DNA of 64,000 nucleotides from Ochotona curzoniae (lineage: Eukaryota > Chordata > Mammalia > Lagomorpha > Ochotonidae), in the NCBI RefSeq assembly GCF_017591425.1, contig NW_024466459.1:6262001-6326000 (forward strand), in the 5' to 3' direction. This document shows, in pieces, positions 12,292 to 23,825 of this stretch. A program made the position numbers and the translations under genes. The notes below the pieces were generated by a model. It did not search any database. It saw nothing but the letters and a program-made list of their open reading frames with translations, and was not told the origin of the DNA. Every line of letters starts with the position of its first letter. Positions within the stretch are counted from its first letter, which is position 1.

Positions 12292-12690
12292 GGGCCAGCA
12301 CGGTGGCTTATCAGGCTCATCCTCTGCCTTCAAAACCACCATCCCACAAGGGCAAGGGTTCCAGTCCAGGCATCTCCATTTCTAATATAACTCACTGATC
12401 ATGGACTGAGAAAGCAGCAGAGACCAGTGGCTCACGTCCTTGGGTACCTGCATCCCGTGGGTGACCTAGACGAAGCTCCTGACCTCTGGCTTCAGACGGA
12501 TTCAGCTCTGGCAGTCATGCTATTTAGAGAGTGAACCAGCTTTTTGGCCTGGCCCAGACCCAGCACTTGTGGCCTTATGGGGAACAAATCAGCAGTTGGA
12601 GGATGTCTCTACATCATCTCCTCTCCCCTTCCTCCTTCTTCTTCTCCCTCTTTCTCTCTCTCTGATACTCTGTCTTTCCTTTTAAACACT
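12292..12690 (+). mobile_element. Diverged SINE, fourth of the cluster
   Basis: Head 'gggccagcacggtggcttat', then 'tcccacaagggcaagggttc', 'gactgagaaagcagcagaga', 'cctgcatcccgtgggtgacc', 'ctctggcttcagacggattc' and a long CT-rich block at 12617-12664. A segment at 12541-12600 partly repeats SINE-like text, so the copy may be a composite or hold a partial duplication. Confidence 0.7.
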
Positions 12691-12749
12691 TGTAAAGGAG
12701 AAATAGTGAAAACTGATCTTTACAAAGAAAGGGCTTGCATCACATCTGC

Positions 12750-12895
12750 CACACGGGAGACACAGCTGGCGCTCCAGGCTCTGGCTTCAGCCTGTCCTAG
12801 CCCTGGCTGGCGCCTGCTTCAATGGAAACAGCGGGGAATGGAAGATCTCTCCCTATGTCTTGGTAACTTACAAATCAAATGAAAAGAAAATGTAT
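12750..12895 (+). mobile_element. SINE 3' fragment, fifth of the cluster
   Basis: It contains 'gccacacgggagacacagct', 'ggctctggcttcagcctgtc', 'atggaagatctctccctatg' and an 'acaaatcaaatgaaaag' tail, the 3' half of an old SINE. The 5' half is missing or replaced. It ends the plus-strand cluster. Confidence 0.55.
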
Positions 12896-15584
12896 TTTTA
12901 AAAATCCAAAGGCTCATAAAACAAAAAAATGCTTTCTTTCTTTTGAAGAAAACTAGGCACTATGTTACTGATAGTCATTTCATTGAGTCTATTTTCCTAA
13001 TGAGTTATTTGTTTGGAAATGATCTCATACAAATCATTTTTTTGGTAGGTGGGCGAAATTCCTTTCCTCAATTCACTTAAAAATCTATTTTTGTATTCCT
13101 TCTTATTCCAAAGATTGCAAGTCATTCAATTAATTGATTTAGGGCTAAAATGGTGGTAACGACATCACGGATATATTGGACACTGTTTACAATCACATCA
13201 GTTTTTTCAACTCAGCCAAACTTCAGATATGTCAAATGGAGCATGTAAGTTTGTCTTGGAAGCCATAAAACACATATTTTCTTCTTGGTACAGGCAGATA
13301 AGTGAAGCCGTACTTTGGATTAATTGACCAGCTACCATGTGGCTGTAGTGTTTAATAACCTGCGGATGAAAAAATATTGCACGGAGCTTTCGTTGACTGG
13401 GGTGACCACGATCAGTACAAGCCAGGCGCTTCGTGTAACTGTGTGCAGGAGATGGACTTGTTGACTTCTCACGGCTGAGAATATGAAAGTTTCTGCCAAC
13501 CGTCCGTGGATCAGACAGGTTCTGTGAAAGCCTGGATGAAGATGCCAAGAGAGTCACAGAATCTCTGTCTTTACTCTGTATTCTGCTTTCAATGATGAGC
13601 AGGCCTTAGGAGAGAAAGCCAATGCTCCAGGTAACCGGTGCCATGGCGGCTCAGAGAGATGCCCTGTGATGCTCAGTCCTGTCAAGAGAGCTTTCTTCTT
13701 TCTTACACCCTGATGCTCCCAAGAAACACTTGTAAAGGAGAAACATGGAAATGTTACCCAAATCCTTCTCTCGTGGTCTTTCATCAATGAATCACAACCG
13801 ATTGCCCTGAATCGCCTCCTGGCCCATCCTCGATTGACCCCAATCTGCTTCGACTGTGAGAACTCAGTTCCAGCTCTTCTGCCACTGCAGTGGCTCTTTA
13901 ATTGGCTGGCTGTTCAATGACACATTGTATTCTTTTATTGGGATCATTCCCAGGCAACTGATTGGGTACATGGAAATGACATTGCTGGCTGGGCTAAAGT
14001 CTTATTAACCAACACAGGTGGGACTGGTATCTGTCAGCCCGAATTTCCTTCTTTTTTTTTTTTTTTTTGGTAAGACAGACTTCAGACTTCTGGCTCACAT
14101 CAAACATGTCCCAAGTCTGAAACTTGACTTTTTCTCGGAGGCCATATCAACACGGCCAAGACAAAAGAGAATTCGGCATGCTCTCACCGAGTCCCGGCTC
14201 CACTCCTGCTAAGGAGTGGGAGCTAAGTGTTGAAGCCGAGAGAAGGGTTATTTCACTGTATGTATACTGTATAAACTTTCAGATAGCTAGGTCAAAGCAA
14301 TTTCTCCAGAGAGCTGTGTTACTCTCCTGAGAGTTTAACAGAATCAGCACAATTATCCTGTTCCCTTTTATGTCACACACGTGAAAGAACATGTTTCTTT
14401 TTCCAACAAAGTACACATTCGCTTACCCAGAGTTAGGGGTTCTTGCCCATGTAGTTACACAGACATTGGTCTGGGCCTGTTTTCTCCCCATGTTTAAGGG
14501 TGAAACAATTTATGCACATTTTATAAAGCACCTTTAGACTCTCCTGGGTAATCTGTGATGGGCTGCCTCAGACATCGCGTAGCATGAAGACACCGGATGG
14601 CGGAAGGCTGCATGGGCTGTTAACTCATGTTTGGAAATAGCGTACGGCTGAAAATGAGCAGCTCACTTGAAACTTACCCAAAAGACATCCGCTAGGACTA
14701 TGTCAAGAATGGGCCAGCGAAAACACACACTAGAGGCAGGTGGACTCCGTGACAGCTCTTCCGTCCTCCCCAACCCTCCTCCCCACTGGTGCTTCCTCCT
14801 TCCCTCTCTGCCAGGCTAGGAATGAACATTGCTTTCCTTCACGGATACTCTGCGCTGTGGTAGATTTTTCTACAAAGCACCCCTAGAGGGAGCAGTAACT
14901 CTCCGCCTTATAGTCAACTAAGAGCCAAGGATATGTATATTATTGGAAAGTTCATTTATTCTAAGCGACAGTGGGCTACATAGGGTTCACATTTTAGTTG
15001 CCAAAAAACTTAGATTGAATTTCAGTTGGTTAACCACATGATCTAGAGGTTGCAAAGTGCCTACTATGTGCCTGTTTTTGCTTATTTGTTTCTTTTCTGG
15101 AAGCACAATTTTCAAGTTAGACATGATCCAGACTACCACTCGACTGTCCAAAACCGACCTCTACAGTTCGAAGTCTGAGGGAACAGAAACTTTAAAATCC
15201 ATGATTTTATTTAAAGTAAGTGTTCTTTCATTTTCCAAATAGAAGTATGTCAACATTGAATATCAAAATATTGATATGGTACAGATAACCTAATCATATT
15301 TTCATAACTTCCATGTAGATTGTCCTACTTCTTATTTTTGTAATGACTTCCAATTTTTATATAATCTCTTTACTTCTCCATTAAAATGTTTATCTTTCTT
15401 TTTACTCAGCCATCTACTAGAAACACAGAGATTTCATAACCAATGAGTATTTATGGTTCTTAACTATACCATCATAGCAAAATGGGAAAAATCTGTCAGT
15501 TGAGGGAGTTTGCGGGGGAATCCCAGTCTATATGAAATTGCACCACACAATTCAAAAATTTAGAATTAAAAAAAAACTAAATAA
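12896..15584. other. AT-rich single-copy DNA
   Basis: No gene is recognised. A pure T run lies at 14051-14068. A 116-codon minus-strand frame (13207-13557) and its neighbour have no recognisable domain. No dispersed repeat is clear, though 13800-13960 may hold an old element. Confidence 0.35.
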
Positions 15585-15940
15585 GGAGGCAAATATCTGT
15601 CACAGCAGTTAAGACACTGGCATCTGCTCTAGGAGTGCCAGGGTTTAAGCGCCAGCTATTCCGTCCTTGACTACAGACACCTGATTGCATGCTCCCTGGG
15701 AGGCAACAGGTACGGGCTCAAGGACTTGTGTTCCTGATCCATGCAAGGGAGATGTGGGGACATTTCTAGACTCCTGCTTCCGGCTGGCCCGAGGCTAGCT
15801 GCAGTGGGCACTGGAGGAGTCCAGCAGAAGCTCAGCAGAGTCCACAGCAGATGCAGCGTCACTGAGCTTTCAGGGTGCAGCTCTGCGGGGTATAAGCTGT
15901 GGCTGCAGAATCAGATCCTCATGATTAAATAAATCCTTAT
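15585..15940 (+). mobile_element. Probable old SINE
   Basis: It starts 'ggaggcaaatatctgtcaca' then 'gcagttaagacactggcatc', which fits the SINE head. The B-box region is a decayed 'agggtttaagcgcc'. It ends 'tcatgattaaataaatcctt'. The middle is strongly diverged and the CT-rich stretch is absent, so family identity is uncertain. Confidence 0.45.
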
Positions 15941-15996
15941 CCGCTAGTAGAGATTGGAAATTCCACTTATGAAGCTGTTGTCTTGCCTTGCAAGTG

Positions 15997-16318
15997 TTTT
16001 TTTTTAAGATTTATTTATTTGAAATCCAAAATTTCAGAAAGACAAACACACACCCTCAGAGAAAGAGAGAGAAGCAGAGGGTCTTCCATCCACCTCTTCA
16101 CAACCCCAAAGCTAGACCAAACCAAAAGCAAGAACGTCTTGCTGGGATCCCATCTGCTTCAGGAATCTAACCTCCTGAGAAGTTCTCCGCTGCTTTCTCT
16201 GTCTCACTAGTCAGACAATGAATTGGAATTGGAGCAGCCAGGATTTGAACTGGCACCCTTGTGGGATAACAGTGATACAAGCGGTGGAATAGCTGGCTAA
16301 GCCACAACATTCACCCCT
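15997..16318 (-). mobile_element. Old SINE
   Basis: The minus-strand order is clear at both ends. The A-rich tail appears as a T-run with 'aagatttatttatttgaaat' (15997-16024), then GAGA purines, then 'gagcagccaggatttgaact' (B-box side) near 16231-16250, and 'gctggctaagccacaacatt' at the head. The middle is degenerate. Together with the plus-strand copies on either side it forms an inverted arrangement. Confidence 0.7.
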
Positions 16319-16588
16319 CCTGAAGAGTTTTGATTTCTGTGAGAACAACTTTTTCATGCTTTCTGTTATTTGGAAATTTAACAAACATACAGACCTTTAA
16401 ACAGCTCAGTAGTAACAGACTAAGAGAGGCACTGGTGCTTTGGAAAATAGAGGACAGTAAAATATCTCAGGAAAAGGTTGCAGCTCAATGCTGACATTTC
16501 CCAGAGCATAATGTCAAGTTTAGTCCATATATTCCTAAGAATGTGGGAGATTGCATGGCTGGTGTCTTGTTGCCCAGTATTCTTCTCT

Positions 16589-16896
16589 GGGAGTGGGCCT
16601 TTAGCCTTGTGTTAAAGATGCCTACGTGGGGTTCTATTCCTGGTCCTGGCTTCTGACTCAAGCTTCCTGCTAGGAGGAAGAGGTGCTGGGATGACTCCAG
16701 TCACTGTGTCCTTACAACTCATGTGGGAGTCCTCAAGTGCATCCCTGACGCCAGGCTTTGGTTCTGACCCAGTTCCAGACATTGTTGGTGCTCAGGGAGT
16801 GACCCGACAACTGCACGTGCTGTCTCTTTCTCTCTCTCTCCCTACACCCCTCTCTCCCTGTATCTCAAATACATAATGGAAATAAAATTTTTTTTA
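16589..16896 (+). mobile_element. Old SINE
   Basis: It has 'gagtgggcctttagccttgt', 'ggttctattcctggtcctgg' (B-box region), 'agcttcctgctaggagg', 'aactcatgtgggagtcctca', 'ctcagggagtgacccgacaa', a CT-rich block at 16822-16860 and an 'acataatggaaataaaattt' tail. Its wording differs from the young subfamily, so it is an older copy. Confidence 0.7.
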
Positions 16897-17809
16897 GATG
16901 ATGAGTATGTGGCAATAGTCTTTAGTATCTCAGTCTCTTCCTGTCTTCCAACCATGCCATCATTTTAGCTTTTGGGACACAAACACGCCAGTAAACACGT
17001 GAGTGTGGGTCCTGATTTACTTCTGGGTGTCTAGCAGAACGTGCACATGATCTGTAGTGTTGGCGTACTGCTATCAGCTTTGCCCTTGAGAAAACTCCAA
17101 TGATGATGATGTGTGTGTGTGTAGTAAATGAAGCATCATAATGGCATAATTTGGACACAGTGGATCACGCTGTAAACTTTGGTTGCACAGATACCTCCAG
17201 AGCGAGTTGACTTAGGAATAGCACGTTGCTCTTGGCCTCCAGTGACCTCCTTGAGCGTTTCTGTCCAAGTCAGATGTGTGCAGCTGGAGGTTAGCTGGGG
17301 TTCTTGACAGCAGGCCTTGTTCCAAGCCCGCGTAAGATGCTTACATAATAAAAACTATACCCTGCACCTGAAATAAAAATCTCTACCTTGAGGATTATCT
17401 TCGTCAGTCCCCACCCTCTCCCAAGGTGTTACTGCTCTGTGCAAGCAGAGAGGCTCTGCAAGCTGTCAGAACACCCCCCTTTCCATCCACTGAACACACA
17501 AGCGCCTTTTGTCTATGAGGGTTTCAAGTAACATTTTGACCTTGTATTACCTAAGTTGATCCCAGAAAGTGACTCAAAAGTCTGGGTCCAAACCTTCACT
17601 TGAGCTAAGATAAGTCGGTCATCTCTGAATCAAGAGCTGAGTACCTGGGAATCAAAGAAAACTTTCCTCCGGAATATATGATACCAAAATAATGAATTCC
17701 AGGTAGAAAAGAATTCTGATATCGTAAAAAGGGGTGAGTGTATTAGATGTGCTCAAGTGTCCCCAGAAGCACTAAGGTACAGAAGCAGGTATTCTTAGAT
17801 GCTTGGCGA

Positions 17810-17843
<34 letters not shown>

Positions 17844-18747
17844 AAGTTGTCGTTTCCAAGATTAAGGTAGCAAACATCCTGTTTTGCCTAGAATTGAGGA
17901 AGTTATTAAATCACAATCAGGCTCAGACACACTGGGAAAAGTTTATCGTTTTACAGGAAAACCCTGAAGTGGGATCAAACCAAGCACTCGTGAGAATTTG
18001 GTTTAAAAGAACAACAACAACAAAATGTTGAAAGTGATTGTTCTAATGATCTCGCCATCTGTCAGTATGTAATTCAGCTACCCTAGTTCTCCTAGCTGGA
18101 TGATTTTCCACACCTAGAAATATGTTATCCCGTTTCCCAAGATCCTGATATTTTTCATTGTTAGCTGAAAATCCATACTTTGCACCTGACTACAGCTTCC
18201 AAACTGGTATGCAACCGGCCAGCTTTTATTTTTCCACTTTACTTGATTTTTGGTCTTCTCTACAGACGTTTTGAGTTAAAGTGAGCATTGCCAAGGGGGG
18301 AAAAAACGGTGCAGATGCCTAATTCTTTGCAGGATTTATGATATTATATAGAGCCTGTTTTATAGACCATTACAGTAAAATGAGTTGGATTTATTACATG
18401 CTGAACAACAACAACAAAAAAATCACAAGTGAGATAGTAATTAGCCTGAATAGACATTTATTTTATCCTTTTACCAGCAAAACGATTGTGAGTTTATGCT
18501 GCAGAAAACTCATTCTTACATTTTATGTCTGAGGTTGATTTGCCAAACTTATGCTAATATTGTTATTAATAGCTGGTAAAACATGCTCTGGAGGCCTCGA
18601 TCCCAGAAAGGACTCAGGAAACGTGGTTAATATGAGCCTCTTGCACAGACTTGCCCTGCTACAGAAATCTCTTATGTCCAGCATTTTTCTCTAAGCATTT
18701 CTCGCTGTTCATGTTTTTCACAAGTCTTCTCCTTAGACAATTTTCTT
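16897..18747. other. Single-copy DNA with one short tandem repeat
   Basis: No gene is recognised. Aside from the tetranucleotide repeat at 17808-17844 nothing repetitive is clear. Small ACA-rich patches (18011-18023, 18405-18420) are present. Confidence 0.35.
17808..17844 (+). repeat. (GATA)n(GACA)n compound microsatellite
   Basis: Roughly five GATA units followed by four GACA units, a common compound tetranucleotide structure. It is probably polymorphic. Confidence 0.93.
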
Positions 18748-19055
18748 AAAAGGTTTTATTTATGTATGTTTTTTGAAAAGCATTGTGTGTGGGGGTGACC
18801 AAAAGAGAGAGACAGAGCTCGTCCATCCACGGACTCAGTCTACAAATAGCCACAACAGCCAAAGCTGGTCTTGATTCAATTCGAGAGCTAGGATGGGCGT
18901 CCACGTGGATGGCTTTGTGCTGTTTTTCACCACCTTCCCAGATGCACTATCAGGCAGTGGGGTCAGAAGCAGCGCGGCTGAGTCTTGTACTACTAGTTGT
19001 ATATAGAACAACAGCATCCCAAGCAGTGGCTGGATTGCTGCACCGTGGCACAGAT
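18748..19055 (-). mobile_element. Old diverged SINE
   Basis: On the minus strand a T-rich tail (ggttttatttatgtatgttt, inverted), a GAGA block near 18803-18815, 'actcagtctacaaatagcca' and a terminal 'gcagtggctggattgctgca' keep the SINE order. The sequence is heavily mutated. A 178-codon plus-strand frame at 18783-19319 crosses it and is judged non-coding. Confidence 0.5.
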
Positions 19056-20436
19056 CCCCTGCGTCAACTTTGTGAATACATGTTGCACGGTAGATATCAG
19101 TCAAGTCATCAGACCTTGATGGGTAGCCTTTCAAAAACCGACATGGAGGGCCAAACGGCCAGTGCATATGGTAGGGCAGAAACTGTCTCTCAGTCTGAGC
19201 ACTGCTCCAAGAAGTTCAGGGAGACTTTGTGCTCCATATCAAGAGCAACTCTCCTTTTGTGTTCATTTGTTTGTTTCCTACCACTGTTCACGGATACTGT
19301 TGTAACTCCAAGAGTCTAATTATAGAGTGTGGATCTCCCACACCTGGATTGCCTACCCGTCACTCTTTCCACAGACACCCAAATGCCTCCTTGAAGGTTC
19401 TCTTCTTGATTGCAATGGCAGCTCCACAAACCCCACCTCCAATTAAAGACCTAGAAGGTTCAGCAGCATTTGATACAGCTCATTAAAGACCCTTTACTAG
19501 TACATGCTGGTGAGGGTCATTTCCATGAATAGTAATACAAAAGAAAGATGTGTGTATTGCACTGAATTGTTTAGTTGGTCAATTCAATAGGGGTTAAATG
19601 ATATACTTCTCTTACAAGCAGCTCTTCTCTTGATAGATACATAGATAGATGATAGATAGATAGATCTCACACAAACACACACAATAAATTTTCTCCATGA
19701 TTTTTCCTTCTTTTGCATGCATATCAAATTGTCCTGATCATGAACAGTGAGCTTTTAGGAAAACACAGAAGCACAACTGAGTATTCAACTAAGCAACTAA
19801 AATACTCTGGGATTAACTGCCCATGGGTCTATGTCAGTAGACTTTATATCTCAGAACACAGCCTTGTCTCTGAGTGAATTAGGTCCCAGCAGGGACTGGA
19901 AGATGGGGTTCAAGTCAATATTCCGGGCTCACGATGTCATATCTGGTCTTTTTCTGTTTTTATTGTTTTTGGTAGGAGATAGCTTAGACCTCCTGCAGTT
20001 TTTAGTTACAGCTATGCATTTCAAGGTGCTTTTTAATCTAGGCAATTTTATTTAAAAAGGAGGGTGTACCCAAACAGCTACCATGCACAGCAAATTGCCC
20101 ATCATTTAACCCTCTCATATAGTTCTTTCCTCTTCTAGTAGCTGGATAGAAGCTCGTAATGGTTATGGATATTTATGACGTTCAAGCAAACAGTACAAAA
20201 GGCATCAAAGAAATGTTTACTTAAGGAATTGAAAGGAGGAAAAAATCTCTTTTCCTAGAAACAGTAAAAACAAAAGTAAGTTTGTTCTGAAATGAATATA
20301 AGCATATCATATGTACAAAACATATGGGACCCAGGACTGAGAAGCCGGTAACCAAAGCCAGTTGTCCACACCATGCAAAACTTACTGAAATAGTCTGTGC
20401 TGTTTACATTGAAATAACTGTTGACATCGAAAGAAT
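19056..20436. other. AT-rich single-copy DNA with a GATA patch
   Basis: No gene is recognised. A GATA/CATA tetranucleotide patch is annotated separately at 19632-19665. The segment 19290-19490 is somewhat pyrimidine-rich and may be an old repeat. Confidence 0.35.
19632..19665 (+). repeat. Interrupted (GATA)n microsatellite
   Basis: GATA units with CATA and a missing-base interruption, followed by an ACAC patch at 19669-19683. Impure, so probably older or less mutable than the compound repeat at 17808. Confidence 0.85.
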
Positions 20437-20450
20437 AAGACTTCGATTCC
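20437..20450 (+). repeat. Target-site duplication, left copy
   Basis: AAGACTTCGATTCC lies directly before the SINE head and is repeated exactly at 20793-20806 after the poly(A) tail. One further G matches on each side but also belongs to the SINE head. This is the hallmark of L1-mediated insertion. Confidence 0.95.
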
Positions 20451-20792
20451 GGGCCCGGCGCGGTGGCGCAAGTGGTTAAAGGTCCTCGCCTTGCACGCCC
20501 GGGATCCCATATGGGCGCCGGTTCTAATCCCGGCAGCCCCGCTTCCCTTCCAGCTCCCTGCCTGTGGCCCGGGAAAGCAGTCGAGGACGGCCCAAGGCTT
20601 TGGGAACCTGCACCCGCGTGGGAGACCCGGAAGAGGCTCCTGGCTTCGGATTAGTATCGGCCCGTTGCGCTCACTTGGGGAGTGAATCATCGGACGGAAG
20701 ATCTTCCTCTCTGTCTCTCCTCTCTGTATATCCGCCTTTCCAATGAGAAAATAATAAAAATAAATCTTTAAAAAAAAAAAAAAAAAAAAAAA
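20451..20792 (+). mobile_element. Young full-length CSINE with poly(A)
   Basis: The best-preserved SINE in the window. It has a GGGCCCGG head, an A-box-like TGGCGCAAGTGG (20464-20475), a B box GGTTCTAATCC (20520-20530), the 'agcagtcgaggacggcccaa' block, 'cctgcacccgcgtgggagac', a CT-rich stretch near 20700-20727, an AATAAAAATAAATC tail and about 23 pure A (20770-20792). The A and B boxes are the internal RNA polymerase III promoter typical of tRNA-derived SINEs. Retained CpGs, the pure A-tail and exact flanking duplications point to recent insertion. It is mobilised in trans by L1 and encodes no protein. Its translated frames (60-74 codons) should be ignored. Confidence 0.97.
20464..20530 (+). 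promoter_or_regulatory. RNA polymerase III A/B-box promoter in SINE
   Basis: A-box-like TGGCGCAAGTGG (20464-20475) and B box GGTTCTAATCC (20520-20530), with the spacing normal for tRNA-derived promoters. The A box has one departure from the TRGCNNARYNGG consensus. Transcription competence is inferred, not shown. Confidence 0.6.
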
Positions 20793-20806
20793 AAGACTTC
20801 GATTCC
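20793..20806 (+). repeat. Target-site duplication, right copy
   Basis: An exact 14-bp match to 20437-20450 immediately after the poly(A) run. Confidence 0.95.
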
Positions 20807-23649
20807 GATAACACTTTACAGAAAACACATATGTACCTCTTTGGATGGAAGCTACTTCAATGAAAAATAATAGCAAACTCTGATAAAATGAATGCCAACA
20901 TTTAGCAAATTCTTTTTTTATAGCTTTATTGACAATAAGCACAAACATGATCAATAGAGGCAAACTTAGTGAACCCAAGTAACCAACTCTTTAAAGATTC
21001 CTTAGACGAATGTAAGTCATGTCTGAGAATCAACAGTGTAGTGAGTTTCCAAGAGCTGATCTTGCAGCCTCATAGTAGACATAATATAGGCCCGGCCAGG
21101 TGAGACGTCACGTCACAGAGTCTGGTCCTGAAGTGGTTGCCTGCTTTCTAAGTTCAAGTTCAAGTCTCTGAGATGAAGCATGATTATTAACTTCTAGGGA
21201 GTGGCGTGAACTTCTTCTTGTATACACACTCAGTGCATTAACCTTCGCACTTGAAACCAGTTCAGCAAGCATGAACAATACATTGAGGGAAGAAGAGATA
21301 ATTGCTGGGGAAATGGGTCTGCATGGGAGGTTGGAAGCTGCCCGCGGTGAAAGGGCCGGTTGTAAACACCAAGTTGTGGATGCTGCCATTTCCACATCAT
21401 TATGTTCGATTTCTGGTGGCCTAACCACAACCTTGAAAGAATAATGACTGCAACAGGTGTTCACAGGATGCAGGTCACGCCGTCTCTGCTCCAGGCTGGA
21501 AATTACCAATAATCTCATCCATGGTTTAATTGTGATTGTTCATGATGCTTGTACCCTAGGCAGAAGTTTCTTCATCTTTTAACTAGTCTAAGATTCACAG
21601 ATAAGGGAAAAATTTTAATCAACTGAAGTAATCCAACCCTAAAAATTCAATCTCTAAACATTTCCACATAAGAAACATGCTATTTCATCTTTTCTGTTAT
21701 TTTATTCCCCAAATTTATCGCATAATATAGACAGTTGAAAACTATCAGATTAATGATCTCTGGGAAAATTGTTTCAAATTGGTACGGCTCTCCCTCTATT
21801 TTTTCTCTCATAAAGGCCTCCACAAATGAGCTTGAAATAGACCAAAGCTTTAAGAATATTTTTTGTTCCTTTGTTTACTTTGTTTTCCTCTCAATTGGCA
21901 AGTGCAAGCAAACACTGCATGAGCTTGGACATTCTAGACTTGTGTAACTTATCCTAATCATTTTAGCATTCCATTTGGTTCTTTGTTGTGAAGCATGAGG
22001 GTTCTTAATTCTGTTGAATTCCAGATGGTCAATTGAAATGTGTTTTTTTTTTTTCCTATCTACCTGTTCAATGATTGTGTGATTGTGCATAACTTTGTCC
22101 TGATAAAACCACCAACACCCTCTTTGAACATTTCCATCTTCAGATGGCTTCGTTAACTTGGCAGAGCATTTTTACTAGTCTTGAAGGAAACCATGATGTT
22201 TGCTGCATAACAAAAGTATTGGAAGTGAAGCCAGCAATACTGTGCCTTTAAAATAATAATACAGTTGAAATGTTGAACACATGCTTTACAAATTATTAAA
22301 TACATTTCAGAATCCCAGCACAATGACGAACCTATATCCTATGGTAAAGCTTTTTGAGATGCCATCCAGGCACACTTAACATTATGAACCAAACCTTTGT
22401 TGTCGAGGGTTGTCTTCACATTCAAATTTAGCAACCATCCTGGTCTCTATTCACACCGTACCAGTCGTGCTTTCCACTCCCACACCAAGCTGTGGCAGCT
22501 AAAGTGATCTCCATCTGCAGAGCATCCTCTGCAGAATAAACTCACCTGCAGTTTGGAGCCATTCGTTAAATGTCATAGAAGGATTTGTGTTTTTTTCTGA
22601 ACCCTCAAGATCTTAGAAAGTTTATGGAAACTAGTATTTCAAAGTTGTGTATGTGAACCAAGGCAATAATGATTCTTTTTTCCCCCCCAACTTGGGGGTT
22701 ATTAGAATTGAATTTAGGCATAAAATACTGAATGAGGCAGGTACATAAAAAGAAGAAATTAAGATAGGTTCAACAAGCTTTCAAGAAGTTTCTATCAAAA
22801 ATCTAATCATATTTAGTAACAAATCTGAACCAGAGTTATAGATGCTAACTTGGATGATAGACCTGGTGACATGCAAGGTTGAGTTGCCACTTTCGTATCC
22901 AAACAAGTAAAAGCCTGCAGAGGCAGAATTCTGGTGAGACTCAAATAAAGCAAGCCAGACCAGCACACATGTTGCCTTGGTTACTCACAGCTTCTGGAAT
23001 ACATGTCGGGAGATGGAGCTTGGAAGGAAACTTCCATTTTGAAAATCCTCATGAGTTGGTAGTTGATTTAAAAGTCAAAGAAATAGGAACAGGTGTTTTC
23101 TTTGTGTGTATAACTGACATCCGTGTAACTTAAAAAGCTTCAGTGCTATTGTAGGCAAATACAGACTCCTCTTCTTTTTGGTTCAATGTACATCATAAAA
23201 TTCAGGCCTTATTAATGGTTTGATGATTATGGCAAACAGGAAAACCTACTTTGGGACCCTATAATTTTCCGCATGGAGAGTCTTAGGCAGGCAATGAATT
23301 ATTCATTGCACCCCAAAGAAAGCCTTTCACCATATCGTATGCCAATGACTTCAAAACACAAAATACAGTCTCTCCATTACAAGAGCAAAACAACAAAGAT
23401 CTCTGATTTCCTGAAGAATTTGCCTTCAAAACCAGGAATCGCCACCTCTGCAAAGTATCCAACCTCCAAGTCTCCAATCTCAGCTTTCTGCAAATGAAAA
23501 TATTCTCTAAAATTTTACATTCATGTTACGGAAATGGAAAAGGAAAAAAGCAGACTCGCAATCCTCACTATACTACTACAATCTATTTACACTTACTGAA
23601 AATTTCAGTTATTGATGTTGATTTTTATAGCAATAATAATAATGTAGTC
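20807..23649. other. AT-rich single-copy DNA
   Basis: No gene is recognised. The 136-codon minus-strand frame at 21108-21518 overlaps a slightly CpG-richer patch but shows no domain. T runs lie near 22042-22053 and 22676-22688. No clear dispersed repeat. Confidence 0.35.
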
Positions 23650-23825
23650 TTGGGGTAGGAGCTGGACACGGTGATGATGATGCTGTTGAAACACGCTCCT
23701 CCCATGTCAGAGCGTCTGGGCTCAAGGCCTAACATAGCTCACTGCTTCTGCTTCTTAGCCTCTACTCGCTGGAATGCAAGTTCCATGGAGCGTGCAGCTT
23801 TGTCATCTTCTTGAATGTTCAGAAT
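23650..23825 (+). mobile_element. Possible SINE 5' fragment
   Basis: It has 'aggagctggacacggtgatg', 'cacgctcctcccatgtcaga' and 'ctgggctcaaggcctaacat', resembling a decayed SINE head and B-box region. No 3' half is recognisable. Confidence 0.35.

Noticed and set aside
17808..17844. Possible regulatory GATA-factor cluster
   Set aside because: It is a tetranucleotide microsatellite; GATA matches follow from the unit.
18783..19319. 178-codon plus-strand frame
   Set aside because: About half lies in an old minus-strand SINE. No domain, signal peptide or splice context supports it.
20451..20530. Possible true tRNA gene
   Set aside because: A and B boxes are present but the sequence continues as a SINE with CT-rich and poly(A) parts, and no cloverleaf is intact.
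20382..20978. 198-codon minus-strand frame, the longest in the window
   Set aside because: It reads through the young SINE and its poly(A) complement (poly-Phe/Lys). The frame exists because of the insertion and has no recognisable domain.
21108..21518. 136-codon minus-strand frame
   Set aside because: No recognisable domain, and no splice sites or CpG pattern as good as at 50377-50499.
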